This document shows positions 6,937-16,099 of a DNA stretch of 32,327 nucleotides, piece after piece. Position 1 is the first letter of the stretch. The number at the start of each line of letters is the position of its first letter. Below the pieces are notes generated by a model. It made no database searches and was not told the DNA's origin. It saw nothing but the letters and a program-made list of their open reading frames with translations. The DNA is from Phaeodactylibacter sp. (GTDB taxonomy: Bacteria; Bacteroidota; Bacteroidia; Chitinophagales; Saprospiraceae), in assembly GCF_022763345.1 (NCBI RefSeq), contig NZ_JALEGS010000072.1, positions 1 through 32,327 of the forward strand, read 5' to 3'. The position numbers and the translations under genes are program-made.

Positions 6937-8039
6937 AGCTCAAGGGATTGTTGAAGTTCATAGAATGTCTGCAGCAACCGTTCTTTCCCGCTGGGTGCAG
7001 ACATTTCCAGCAAACTGTGATGGCAAAGCGCCAGTAACTGACAATGCTTATCGGCCCCTTCCTGGGACTGTACCTTATGGTCGAAGGCTTCCACTTGCAG
7101 GGCTGCATCACGAAGAATAGCCTGCAGCGCCTCACGGGCAGGACGATCTAAAGGGGGCTCCCCCAGGTAGTTGTTCAGCCTGCCAGCCTCCCTTAGCCGG
7201 GGGTAATCCTTCAATCCGATAAACCGCAGAAACCATTCAGCCCGAAAATGCGGCTGTACGGCTTTAATACCGGCGTAGTCGGCAATAAGCTCGTCATACA
7301 TATTGATGTGCATGCTTCCAAAGCGCCGAAGGGTAAAGTAATGAGCGCCCTCGTGAGCCAGTCGTATTTGAAGCGATTGTTCCAGCCAGTTTTCGGCCTC
7401 AAGCCCAAGAACTGTTGCCGGAACATTACTATAGGGAATGCGGCTCAGCACAATTACGCTGTCCTGAAACAAATCCTTATGCTCTGACAGGTTAGAATAA
7501 CCACCCAGCGCCTGCAGCTTTCGCACCCGGCTCCAGTTGTTGAGCCCCTTAATCAGCGCTGCTCCCATAGAAGCTGGTACAGGCCGGGGCTCATTGCAAT
7601 AGCAGAGTGCTCGAATGATAGCCTCAAAATCCACTCGTTCTTCTGCAACCAGTACAGGGATACGTCCGGCGGGAGAGGCATAGAGGAATAGCTTTAGCCT
7701 GTCCGGTGCCTTCAGGGCCAACCCATGGGCTTCCGGCATTCGCAGGGTGGAGGCGCCCCGGCGTGTTGCCCGCCGATAACTGTCCGAATTACTTATACCT
7801 TCAGCTATTGGAAACCGGAACTGCACCCAATGCCTGCACAGAGTAGGGTACACACCGGATTCTTTTGCCTCCATCAGATAGCCTTCCCAGGTTTCCACGA
7901 GGGCCGCGTCTTCAAGCGACTGTTTCGGGGCTTCAACTGTCTGCACAAAGGAGGGCAATAAATAGTCGTGAAGCGCCCGAAGCGTGTCTTCCTCCTGAGT
8001 ATATGCCCTCAGTCGCTGATGAGTCATGCTTACGGTCAT
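6933..8039 (-). CDS. Putative HExxH zinc-metallopeptidase-like protein in the NHLP export operon
   Basis: A 368-residue protein without signal peptide or membrane segments that I cannot place in a named family. The clearest motif is HEGAHYFTLRRFG at 229-241, an HExxH zinc site. YDELIADYAG at 248-257 follows, where E250 or D254 could be the third ligand; the spacing fits gluzincin-type peptidases. The N-terminal 130 residues contain several Arg/Trp-rich helices of unknown role. It lies 4 bp after the second ABC transporter gene and overlaps the cyclase gene by 4 bp, so it is made with the exporter. Possible roles are trimming of leader or core peptides, maturation of the exporter, or immunity. 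It is distinct from the C39 peptidase domain that should cut at GG. Catalysis is inferred from the motif alone. Confidence 0.7.
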   Translation of the reverse strand: MTVSMTHQRLRAYTQEEDTLRALHDYLLPSFVQTVEAPKQSLEDAALVETWEGYLMEAKESGVYPTLCRHWVQFRFPIAEGISNSDSYRRATRRGASTLRMPEAHGLALKAPDRLKLFLYASPAGRIPVLVAEERVDFEAIIRALCYCNEPRPVPASMGAALIKGLNNWSRVRKLQALGGYSNLSEHKDLFQDSVIVLSRIPYSNVPATVLGLEAENWLEQSLQIRLAHEGAHYFTLRRFGSMHINMYDELIADYAGIKAVQPHFRAEWFLRFIGLKDYPRLREAGRLNNYLGEPPLDRPAREALQAILRDAALQVEAFDHKVQSQEGADKHCQLLALCHHSLLEMSAPSGKERLLQTFYELQQSLEL

Positions 8040-8043
8040 AGGA

Positions 8044-10953
8044 CTATGCTATTTGTCGCTTAGCCAAAGTAGAGAACAGCCCATCTTTCGCCATAAGCTC
8101 ATTGTAGGTGCCAGATTCAACGATACGGCCCTGGTCCATTACGAAGATGCGGTCCGCATTGACAATTGTGCTCAGGCGGTGGGCAATGACAATTCGCGTA
8201 GCCTGCAAGCGGTCAAGGCTCTCGGACACGATACGCTGCGTGCGGTTATCAAGCGCACTCGTCGCTTCGTCCATATACAGGATACGAGGCTTATGCACAA
8301 TCGCCCGGGCAATCATCAGCCGCTGCCGCTGACCTCCGGAAAAGGTGCTGCCGCCTTCACTGATAACGGTATGCATACCCATAGGCATTTGCTCGATATC
8401 TTCTTCCAAACCGGCCATGGCAGCAGCGGATTCTGCGTCTTCCAAAGTAAGTTCAGAGCTACCGACAATATTCTGATAAATACTGCCGGGCATTAGTGAG
8501 CCATGCTGCAATACCACACCCAACTGACGGCGTACTTGTTCTTTGTTAAGCGAGTCAAAGGCCTGCCCGTCGTAGTAGATGGAGCCGGCTTCGGGCTCCT
8601 CAAAACCAAGCAGCAGACGCATCACGGTAGATTTACCTGAGCCCGAAGGCCCTACAAAAGCTACCATCTCACCGGGGTTGATCTTAAAGGAAACATCCTT
8701 CAGGATCAAGGGCTGATCCTCATGATAGCGGAAGTTGACGCCATTGAACTCCAGCTCGCCGGACAGCTCGCCCGGATCCGCATTATCGACTGCCGACTCC
8801 GGCTCTTCTTCCAGGATGGGCCTCAGGCGCTCATAGAGTGGGATGATGTTCAGGGAGGATATCAGCCCCATGCACATGCTCAGACAGTCATTCAGGAATT
8901 GGTTGAAGGCCGTTACGAAGGCCATAAATACGCCAACTGAAATCAATCCCGTTGCCTCAGTCGCATTGTTCAAAGTGTAAAAGATAAAACTGAAGAAGAA
9001 GATGTTGGTCAGTAGCGGATAGGAACCTTTGAAGACCTCCACGAAGTTCTGATAGTTGCCCGAGCGGAAGCCCAAATTTTTAAGCTGGCTAAACTGATCC
9101 GCCCACAGGGAAAAGACCCGGCGCTCCGAACCGCTTACCCGCACTTTACTGATGCCGTTGAGGAATTCAAAAAGAAACCCCTGAATATTGCCCTGCACGT
9201 CTGATAGCTGCCGGTCGTACCGCAGTTTCATAAAGCCGAGGCTGCCGATGATCAATACCGCCAATACGGCTAATCCTACCCCTACCCACGCTAAGCTGCT
9301 GTCATAGTAAAATAGCAGAAACAGATTGACGATAGAGAAGGTACCGCTCAGGACTGCTGTAAGGACCGTTTTGGAAAGCATCTGCCGGATGGTATTAATA
9401 CCCAGTGCCCGCATGGTCAGGTCGCCTGCCGAATAGCGCCGGAAAAAGGTCACTGGCAGCCGCATCAGGTGGTCCATTAGACCGGCTTGTACCGTAATAT
9501 TAGATTTGGTCTCCACCCGCAACAGCAGAATACCTTTGGTTAGCTCCAGCAAGGTCTTCACCACGGCAATAACCAGCATGATGGCAAAGACTTCCCAGAG
9601 AAAACTCCGGTCCGCCTGCGGGATCACATCGTCGAAGAGTACGCCGGACAATACAGGCGTAAGCAGGCCGATCAAACTGCCAGCCAGAGCTGCGAGAATG
9701 ATAAACACACTATCCTTATGCAAACCCCGAATGGCAAATTGCCCGATCTTTTTGATGGACGACATGCGCTCCTGAAAGGAGTAGAAAAACATATAAGCGG
9801 TGGGATCCAGGGTATGTGCTACAGCTTCCGTCACCTCAGTATGCGTCTGATCGGATGGATTCTGAAGGAGATAACCACCAGTCGGTTTTTGGATCAGAGC
9901 CACCGGCTGCTTGCCTTCGTGGGTAAATGCTAGTAAGTGGCCGTTTTCCTGTGCCCACCATTTACCTCTGAGAATGACCTTGCGGGTACGGGCGTTGGAA
10001 GCTTTCGCAATGGCAGCCAGCTGACCGGTCAGGTTATTTTCATAATCACTCAGATATTTGGGCTGAGTGAACGTGAATTGAGAGACCTTTCCGATTAGCT
10101 GGCAGGCGCCCAATAGCGTATTCTGACTGTCAATATCACCGAAAACAATCTCCTCTTCATCAGGAGAGACGATATTCTTCAATGCCTTGAGCCCCCGCTC
10201 TATGGAATGGCTGTCTGCATTAGCCCTTGCCATTAAGCGTTCTGAAGCTGCGTCATTAAGCTCAGCAAAGCGGTTTTTCAGCTCCCGCAGAAAATAAGCC
10301 TGCAAATGGTGGATGGACAACATCAGGCTAATTTCATCTTCCACCAGCGCCCGGGTATCCATTAACTCCACAGCAGACTTTGGCTTAACTGCCTTGATCC
10401 AAAGCTCTCGGGAAACAGGCAGCAAATACCGGGCATCTGCTTCGGTGGAAAGGCGATCTTGTGTATTGCCAAAATAGCAGACCTCACCTGCTGTGAGCCT
10501 GGCCCAAAGCAGGCCTTTACCGGGAAAAGCAACCCTCTTCTGTTCCAGCCCTACGGGCTCCGTTGCCCCGGTCAAATCCTGGTATACCCTGGGGCTGTTC
10601 TCGTGGTGGATATAATTGGCAAAAGCTGTGACCCAGCAGTCTATTTTTTGGGTGAGCTGCCCTTTGTGGAGCCGCCCGATAACAGATTTATGGACCTCGA
10701 TCAATTTACAGCCCGACCCCACCACTGCGAGCGTGAAGGGGTCAAAACCACCATCTGTCCGGAAGCCAAAGAGCAGGTCGCCCTTTTGAGCCGTGTATAA
10801 ATGATGCCGGCTGCTTGTCAGGTTCCCTTCTTCGTCCCGGGTCAGGTAATACACTTCAACTTCTCCGGACGCGATCATCCAGCAATAGTCAGGCTTATCG
10901 AGAATAAAAGGCTTGCTGGCGCCCAATATGACTTCGGTAGGTTTAAACTTCAT
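8044..10953 (-). CDS. NHLP-type export ABC transporter, permease/ATPase without C39 domain
   Basis: A 969-residue protein matching the second ABC subunit of NHLP bacteriocin export systems (the NHLM_micro_ABC2 type). The N-terminal 390 residues are soluble. Residues 1-100 look like a cupin or cyclic-nucleotide-binding-like beta barrel (WMIASGEVEVYYLT, KGDLLFGF), which is common in this subunit. A type-1 exporter membrane domain with six predicted helices spans about 410-710. The ATPase domain follows, with Walker A GPSGSGKST 768-776, signature FSGGQRQRL from 871, Walker B ILYMDEATSALD from 891 and H-loop H925. It probably pairs with the C39-containing subunit encoded upstream, whose stop is 9 bp before this start. 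Whether the N-terminal barrel binds a nucleotide or the peptide is not shown by the sequence. Confidence 0.92.
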   Translation of the reverse strand: MKFKPTEVILGASKPFILDKPDYCWMIASGEVEVYYLTRDEEGNLTSSRHHLYTAQKGDLLFGFRTDGGFDPFTLAVVGSGCKLIEVHKSVIGRLHKGQLTQKIDCWVTAFANYIHHENSPRVYQDLTGATEPVGLEQKRVAFPGKGLLWARLTAGEVCYFGNTQDRLSTEADARYLLPVSRELWIKAVKPKSAVELMDTRALVEDEISLMLSIHHLQAYFLRELKNRFAELNDAASERLMARANADSHSIERGLKALKNIVSPDEEEIVFGDIDSQNTLLGACQLIGKVSQFTFTQPKYLSDYENNLTGQLAAIAKASNARTRKVILRGKWWAQENGHLLAFTHEGKQPVALIQKPTGGYLLQNPSDQTHTEVTEAVAHTLDPTAYMFFYSFQERMSSIKKIGQFAIRGLHKDSVFIILAALAGSLIGLLTPVLSGVLFDDVIPQADRSFLWEVFAIMLVIAVVKTLLELTKGILLLRVETKSNITVQAGLMDHLMRLPVTFFRRYSAGDLTMRALGINTIRQMLSKTVLTAVLSGTFSIVNLFLLFYYDSSLAWVGVGLAVLAVLIIGSLGFMKLRYDRQLSDVQGNIQGFLFEFLNGISKVRVSGSERRVFSLWADQFSQLKNLGFRSGNYQNFVEVFKGSYPLLTNIFFFSFIFYTLNNATEATGLISVGVFMAFVTAFNQFLNDCLSMCMGLISSLNIIPLYERLRPILEEEPESAVDNADPGELSGELEFNGVNFRYHEDQPLILKDVSFKINPGEMVAFVGPSGSGKSTVMRLLLGFEEPEAGSIYYDGQAFDSLNKEQVRRQLGVVLQHGSLMPGSIYQNIVGSSELTLEDAESAAAMAGLEEDIEQMPMGMHTVISEGGSTFSGGQRQRLMIARAIVHKPRILYMDEATSALDNRTQRIVSESLDRLQATRIVIAHRLSTIVNADRIFVMDQGRIVESGTYNELMAKDGLFSTLAKRQIA

Positions 10954-10962
10954 GACGATATA

Positions 10963-13176
10963 CTATTTGGAGTTGATCAATTCGGCATACAGGCCATCCC
11001 GGGCAATAAGCTCCTCGTGGGTGCCGCGTTCAACTATTTTTCCGAATTTCATGACAATGATCTCGTCGCAGTCGCGAATCGTACTCAGCCGGTGCGCTAC
11101 GATCAGGCAGGTACAGCCCCGCCGTTTGATATTGTCCATGATGATTTTCTCTGACTTTGGGTCCAGCGCACTTGTTGCCTCATCCATGACCAACAGGGAG
11201 GGGTTTAGCACCAGGGCCCGGGCAATTTCCAGGCGCTGCCGCTGCCCACCGCTGAAGTTGGTGCCTTTTTCCGAGACCTCACTGTCGTAGCCGTTCTTGC
11301 GGGAGGCGATCACTTCGTGGATCATTGCATCCTTAGCGGCCTGAATGATATCCCGCTCCGGGATGGTGTCGTCCCAGAAAGCAATGTTCTCCTTGATCGT
11401 GCCTTTGAACATGGAGATGTCCTGGTCAATAACAGCAAGGGAAGTATTCATGACGGACCTCGGAATATTATACCTGGGTTTGCCATCAAAGAGCAATTCG
11501 CCTTCCCAGGGGTCATACAACCCGGCAACCAGCCTGGCCACAGTAGACTTCCCACTGCCTGAGCCGCCCACCAACGCGACCCGGCTGCCGGGCTCCAGCT
11601 TAAGGCTAAAATCTTCAATCAAAGCTGGCATAGCGTGGGTGTAGCCGAATTTGATATCCTTGAGCTCCAACGCACCGGTCAGCTTTCTCATGGTCGTGTT
11701 ATCCTCCTCGGGTTTGTCCTGCCGGCTGAATTCCTCAGCTACTTCATAGTCCAGGACATCATCAATCCGGTTCATATCCCCCTCCGTTTCCTGAAGGGTA
11801 GACCCTACTGCTACCAAATGGTTAACAGGGCGGATGAAGCTATTCATGAGGTAAAGAAAAGCCACCAGCATACCCAGGGTCATATTGCCATCCATGACCC
11901 GAAGTGCGCCCACACCCATAATTACAGCAGTATTCAGGGCCATCAGAAAAGGTGGGATGATATTGAGCCGCAGCGACAGCCAGCCCAGTTCTTGCTGTGC
12001 GTTCATCACCTTAGCCAGGTGCCCTGACCAGGTAGTGAAAAAGTCGCCCTCCCGACCGCTGGCTTTCAGCGTCTCTATCATGCTAATGCCTGACATCGTG
12101 CTTCCCATCAGCTTGCCACTTTCATTAACCAGGCGGCGGTTGCTGTCCTTACGGGCACGGGAAACGAGCTGTAGGCAAACTACGTTCACCGCGGCAATGA
12201 CGATACCTATAGTGGTCAGGAGAACATCATAGCTAAACATAAGCAAAGCGTAGAAAACAACTACGATGACATTCAGCGCAGCATTAGCGAGGTCGCCACT
12301 CAGCAGACGCGCTACTTTATCATTTAGGGTGACTCGGTTGCCCACTTCTCCGGCAGAACGCTGCGTGAAGAATGCGATGGGCAAGTGCATAATATGCCAC
12401 AAAAACTTACTGGACGTAGCAAGCGCCAGCTTCGTCTCCAGACGGAGTAAGTAGTACTGCTGGATAAAAATGAGCAGGGCATTGACGCCAAATACCGTTC
12501 CCATAGCCAATAGCAGCGGCATGACGAAGTTGGACCGCCCATTTACCAGAAACTGGTCAATAAACATCTGCGTGAAGGAAGGAATAATCAATCCCGGAAT
12601 CACTAAAAACAAGCTGGCGAGCACGATGAAGACCAGGCTCATCTGTGAATTGGAGATCCGGCTGCGCAGCGCGGTAGTCAGCCCCTCTTTTTCGTTCGCT
12701 TTTTCAAAGCCCTCACCTGGCCGGAGATCAATCGCCACCCCGGTGTAGGATTCATCAAATTCCTCGTAGGAAACCTGATACCGCCCCTGCGCAGGGTCAC
12801 TCAAATAAACCTTATCTTTCCCAAACCCTTCCAGTACAAGGAAGTGGTTGAAGTTCCAGAAAATGATAAGCGGCATTTCTGCCTCCTTGAGCTTATCAAT
12901 GGATTTAGCAAATCCCTTTGCCTTCATATTATAGGACCGTGCCGCTTTCATAATATTAGTGGCCTTAAGCCCGTCCCGGGATACGCCACAGGCGACGCGC
13001 AGCTTTTCCAAAGGCACTTTACGGCCGTAGTAGCCCATTATGATGGCAAGGGCGGCTGCACCACACTCCACGGCTTCCATCTGCAAGATGGTAGGTGTTT
13101 TGACCCGCTTGCTGACGGCTGGCTTTTGCTGCTTTTTGCTTTTCTTCTTATCTATAGTAGGAAACATCACATTCAA
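10963..13176 (-). CDS. NHLP-type export ABC transporter with C39 double-glycine peptidase
   Basis: A 737-residue three-part exporter of the NHLM_micro_ABC1 type: C39 peptidase (about 25-155), six-helix membrane domain (about 180-460) and ATPase (505-737). The peptidase has all expected residues: Q32 in LQMEAVECGAA as oxyanion donor, nucleophile C38, H111 in NFNHFLVLEG and D127 in LSDPAQG. The ATPase shows Walker A GGSGSGKST 537-545, signature FSGGQ 641-645, Walker B LLVMDEATSALD from 661 and H-loop H696. Known role of the family: it binds the leader, cuts after Gly-Gly and moves the core across the inner membrane with the HlyD and TolC partners. The two precursors encoded at 230-1051 both end their leaders in VGG and are the natural substrates in this window. 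Confidence 0.95.
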   Translation of the reverse strand: MNVMFPTIDKKKSKKQQKPAVSKRVKTPTILQMEAVECGAAALAIIMGYYGRKVPLEKLRVACGVSRDGLKATNIMKAARSYNMKAKGFAKSIDKLKEAEMPLIIFWNFNHFLVLEGFGKDKVYLSDPAQGRYQVSYEEFDESYTGVAIDLRPGEGFEKANEKEGLTTALRSRISNSQMSLVFIVLASLFLVIPGLIIPSFTQMFIDQFLVNGRSNFVMPLLLAMGTVFGVNALLIFIQQYYLLRLETKLALATSSKFLWHIMHLPIAFFTQRSAGEVGNRVTLNDKVARLLSGDLANAALNVIVVVFYALLMFSYDVLLTTIGIVIAAVNVVCLQLVSRARKDSNRRLVNESGKLMGSTMSGISMIETLKASGREGDFFTTWSGHLAKVMNAQQELGWLSLRLNIIPPFLMALNTAVIMGVGALRVMDGNMTLGMLVAFLYLMNSFIRPVNHLVAVGSTLQETEGDMNRIDDVLDYEVAEEFSRQDKPEEDNTTMRKLTGALELKDIKFGYTHAMPALIEDFSLKLEPGSRVALVGGSGSGKSTVARLVAGLYDPWEGELLFDGKPRYNIPRSVMNTSLAVIDQDISMFKGTIKENIAFWDDTIPERDIIQAAKDAMIHEVIASRKNGYDSEVSEKGTNFSGGQRQRLEIARALVLNPSLLVMDEATSALDPKSEKIIMDNIKRRGCTCLIVAHRLSTIRDCDEIIVMKFGKIVERGTHEELIARDGLYAELINSK

Positions 13177-13194
13177 GTTTTAGATGGGAGAGGA

Positions 13195-14463
13195 TCAATA
13201 CAGGTCAAAAAACTTCTTGAAGGCCGGGACCACCATGGCGATGGGCGGTTGTTCCTGTACTGTAATCTTCCCATTGCAAGAAGTGCCGGCGTTGACGGTG
13301 ATGTCGGGCCCGTTGGCAGAAGTCCAGGCATAGCCACTGTAGGCATCCGGGTTCTGTTCAAACTCCACGTAGACTTCGAAAGGTGCGCCCATTCGCAGCA
13401 GGCTATTGACCAGCTGATCATTTTTCATGCTCGTCATCATCCCCTGCTGGGTAACCGGAAAGGCAGATACGTAGGTCACTTTGGCTTTCATGTAGCCATG
13501 CTCCTGTGGTTTGACAGTAGCAGGTGCCACAAGAGCTTCCATCCCCACCTTGATCTTCTTACCATCTTGAGAAGGGACATACAGCAAGCCACGGATTTTA
13601 CCATTTTCGGCTACTGCCATGTCGTTCTTCAGTTTGAAAAGTGGGGTGCCCATGCCTACTACCACGCCTTTGCTGGAGAGTACTTCCACTACTTGTCCGT
13701 CGTGAGGGCTGGTAATGGTGGATTTGATCTCATATTGCTCCCGCAACTGCTCCAGGCGGATTTCGTCCTGGGCGATACGCTGCCGCAACACGGTCACGCG
13801 CTGTTCCTGGCTGAAGTCGGCATTGAGCGCCTGGGAGGAAAGCTGCACCAACTGGGCGCGCAGGCTTTCAATTTGATTCTGCGCATTCTCCAGCTTTTGC
13901 TCACTGGCAACAACCTGTGGGCGGGTAATCAGCCCTTTTTCAAGCAGGCCTTCCTCGGTCTTGAGCTGCTGCTGTAAAAAGACAATATTCTTTTTAGTTG
14001 ATTCTATCTGCTGTTCCAGGCTCAGGCGTTTTTGCTCAAGCAGATCATTCTGTAACTGTGCATCCTTGTTGCCAAAGGTCAGCAATTGCTTAAGCTCATA
14101 CTGCCGCTCATTCAGGGCGGCCTCGGCTACATCGATTTGCTGAAGAAGCTCAGGCTGATCGATAGTCGCGACGACGTCGCCCCTTTCAATTTGATCGCCC
14201 GCTTCCACTTTAAGATCAACTAACTGCCCCTGAGCAGTGGAGACGACGTCGTACACTTCGCCACCCAGCAGTATACCAGCGGTGTTGACCTTCGTCTTGA
14301 CACGTCCAAAGCAACCCCAGGTTACCGCAGTAACTAAGGCAATAGCAATCGTCATCAGGGCAATCCATGCCCGGGTACTGGTGACCTGAATGAGCTGGTC
14401 TAATTTCTCAGGTGTGGAGAGCTTCTCCAATGCTGACTTACGAAAAAAACTAGGCGCTGCCAT
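13195..14463 (-). CDS. NHLP-type HlyD/periplasmic adaptor of the export system
   Basis: A 422-residue membrane fusion protein of the NHLP system. A single N-terminal transmembrane helix (about 32-52, AWIALMTIAIALVTAVTWG) is followed by the first half of a lipoyl domain (62-103, GQLVDLKVEAGDQIERGDVVATI), a long coiled coil (105-245, Gln/Leu rich), the second lipoyl half (ITSPHDGQVVEVLSSKGVVV, 249-268) and a beta-barrel region. This architecture joins the inner-membrane ABC transporter to the outer-membrane channel. It sits between the TolC and ABC genes, 18 bp before the C39 transporter gene, the order expected for a full type I export route. A 50-bp AT-rich gap separates it from the TolC gene. 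Confidence 0.93.
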   Translation of the reverse strand: MAAPSFFRKSALEKLSTPEKLDQLIQVTSTRAWIALMTIAIALVTAVTWGCFGRVKTKVNTAGILLGGEVYDVVSTAQGQLVDLKVEAGDQIERGDVVATIDQPELLQQIDVAEAALNERQYELKQLLTFGNKDAQLQNDLLEQKRLSLEQQIESTKKNIVFLQQQLKTEEGLLEKGLITRPQVVASEQKLENAQNQIESLRAQLVQLSSQALNADFSQEQRVTVLRQRIAQDEIRLEQLREQYEIKSTITSPHDGQVVEVLSSKGVVVGMGTPLFKLKNDMAVAENGKIRGLLYVPSQDGKKIKVGMEALVAPATVKPQEHGYMKAKVTYVSAFPVTQQGMMTSMKNDQLVNSLLRMGAPFEVYVEFEQNPDAYSGYAWTSANGPDITVNAGTSCNGKITVQEQPPIAMVVPAFKKFFDLY

Positions 14464-14513
14464 AATTTATGTATTTTTATATTATTTTTTCTTATTAATT
14501 GTTCTGTCTATGA

Positions 14514-16085
14514 CTATCGTCTGGGCAGGCTATAGAAAATAGTGGGGTCTACAGCCTGACCATTTGTACTAATTTCATTGCCCGTAAACAGGGTACCGGT
14601 TTCAAACCGGAGGTTACCGATCGCTATAGCATACTGTTGCTGCGCCTGAATGAACTCCAGTTGCGCAAAGGTCAGGCGCTCCTGCAGGAGAATGAGGTTG
14701 AGCAGGGTAGTGAGCCCGTTCTGGAATTTGAACTGCTCATTTTCGAAGACCTCTTCGTAGTATTTCAGCGACTGATTGGCTTTCTTTACCGCTTCCACGC
14801 TGTTCAGGTAGTTATTATAGGCAATACTGACATTTAGCTCAATGTTTCGAATCTGATCCTGGTAAAAGGTCTCGATGTCTGCCATTTCCAGCTGGGTTCG
14901 GAGCATAGCTGCTTCGGCCTGATTGTTGTTGAGCGGGAACGTGTAGTTTAACCCTACCCCTACCTGATAATTACGGCCTTCATCGTTGGCTAAAGCCCGC
15001 ACAAACCGGTCAAGCCCATTACCCATTGCTGCTCCGCCGTAGTTAGCAAAGGCATTGGCGTTGAGCTGCGGGCGCAGGTTGTTTTGTGCTACCTCCAGCT
15101 GCGTACTTTGCTGTTCGAGCTGTTTGCTAAGGGCACGCAGGTCAGCCCGGTTGGCCCTTGCAATCTCCAGCAGCTCATTCAGGGTAGGTGGAGCCTCTGT
15201 GGTGTCTAATGCCGGGAATATGCTCAGTGGCGGGCTGATTTGAGTGCTGGCTTCGGTTTCCAGCCCCAGGCTCCTGCCCAAATTCTGCTGAGCGTTATAG
15301 AGAGATTGCCCTGCGATGATGGTTTGCCGCTCTTTATCGATCAGGTCAGCCTGCACCTGAGTCAAATCACCGGTAGGCTTTTTATCAGCTGCCACGAGCT
15401 CTCTGGTCATTTGTAATACAGACCGTACCCGGGCCTCATTAGCCTGGTACACTTCATAAGATTCGCTGGCACCACGGTACTGCCAATAGGCACTAAGGGT
15501 TCTAAGCAGCTGCTGCGAAGTGACAAAGACGGCGTTGCCCTGCTGCCTTTCCCAACCAAGCTCGGCCAGCGTTTCGCCTGCTGTAACGATATCCTGTCCC
15601 CGGCCTCTAAGCAGTGGATGAGAAATGGAAAGAGAGGTGCCTGTGCTGTTATCTGCAAAAAATGCCCCCACTTCTTCGTTGAAGGCTGTGAATGGATAGC
15701 TGTCGGCCACCCGTTGGTAATTTAGCCCAATACTGGCCATGGTACCACTCCGGAAAGTACGCTGAAGCTGAGCGGAAAGCAGTAAGTCATTGGTATTAAT
15801 CTCATTACCAGCAATGGAACGCCTTGGGTCGGCATTAAGCAAATTGTATCCGCCCCGGCTCAGGCTTAGATCTGAAGCCAGGTGATAATCGAATTGGCTG
15901 CGTGCCGTCTGCCGGGCAGCCTCTGCAATTCCTGTTTGTATTTGTTGACGCTTAACGGTTGGGCTCTTAGCCAGGGTGAGCTGATATAAATTCAGTAAAT
16001 CACCATTAATTTCCTGCCCTTGAGCCAATAGCGTCCCGGTTCCCAGGCATACCATGCCCAGGATGCGTAAAGATTTAAGCAACAT
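14514..16085 (-). CDS. TolC-family outer-membrane efflux protein
   Basis: A 523-residue outer-membrane channel of type I secretion. It starts with a signal peptide (SLRILGMVCLGTGTLLAQ, cut near residue 21-23). Two outer-membrane-efflux-protein repeats follow, with long Gln/Ala-rich helices (for example LRALSKQLEQQSTQLEVAQNNL and EAAMLRTQLEMADIETFYQ) separated by beta-strand segments typical of the TolC barrel. It is 14 bp after the cyclic-nucleotide-binding gene and 50 bp before the HlyD gene, so it is the dedicated outer-membrane exit of the NHLP exporter. Confidence 0.93.
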   Translation of the reverse strand: MLLKSLRILGMVCLGTGTLLAQGQEINGDLLNLYQLTLAKSPTVKRQQIQTGIAEAARQTARSQFDYHLASDLSLSRGGYNLLNADPRRSIAGNEINTNDLLLSAQLQRTFRSGTMASIGLNYQRVADSYPFTAFNEEVGAFFADNSTGTSLSISHPLLRGRGQDIVTAGETLAELGWERQQGNAVFVTSQQLLRTLSAYWQYRGASESYEVYQANEARVRSVLQMTRELVAADKKPTGDLTQVQADLIDKERQTIIAGQSLYNAQQNLGRSLGLETEASTQISPPLSIFPALDTTEAPPTLNELLEIARANRADLRALSKQLEQQSTQLEVAQNNLRPQLNANAFANYGGAAMGNGLDRFVRALANDEGRNYQVGVGLNYTFPLNNNQAEAAMLRTQLEMADIETFYQDQIRNIELNVSIAYNNYLNSVEAVKKANQSLKYYEEVFENEQFKFQNGLTTLLNLILLQERLTFAQLEFIQAQQQYAIAIGNLRFETGTLFTGNEISTNGQAVDPTIFYSLPRR

Positions 16086-16099
16086 AAGAAATTATATTT

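Noticed and set aside
6933..8039. Reading the HExxH protein as a RiPP maturase such as LanM or YcaO
   Set aside because: No lanthionine-cyclase zinc motif, kinase-like dehydratase domain or YcaO ATP motif is visible; only the HExxH site stands out.
12844..13977. Plus-strand open frame of 377 codons
   Set aside because: It lies wholly antisense to the C39 transporter and HlyD genes, whose motifs are complete. The translated product has no domain and is His/Leu-rich, as expected for a shadow frame.
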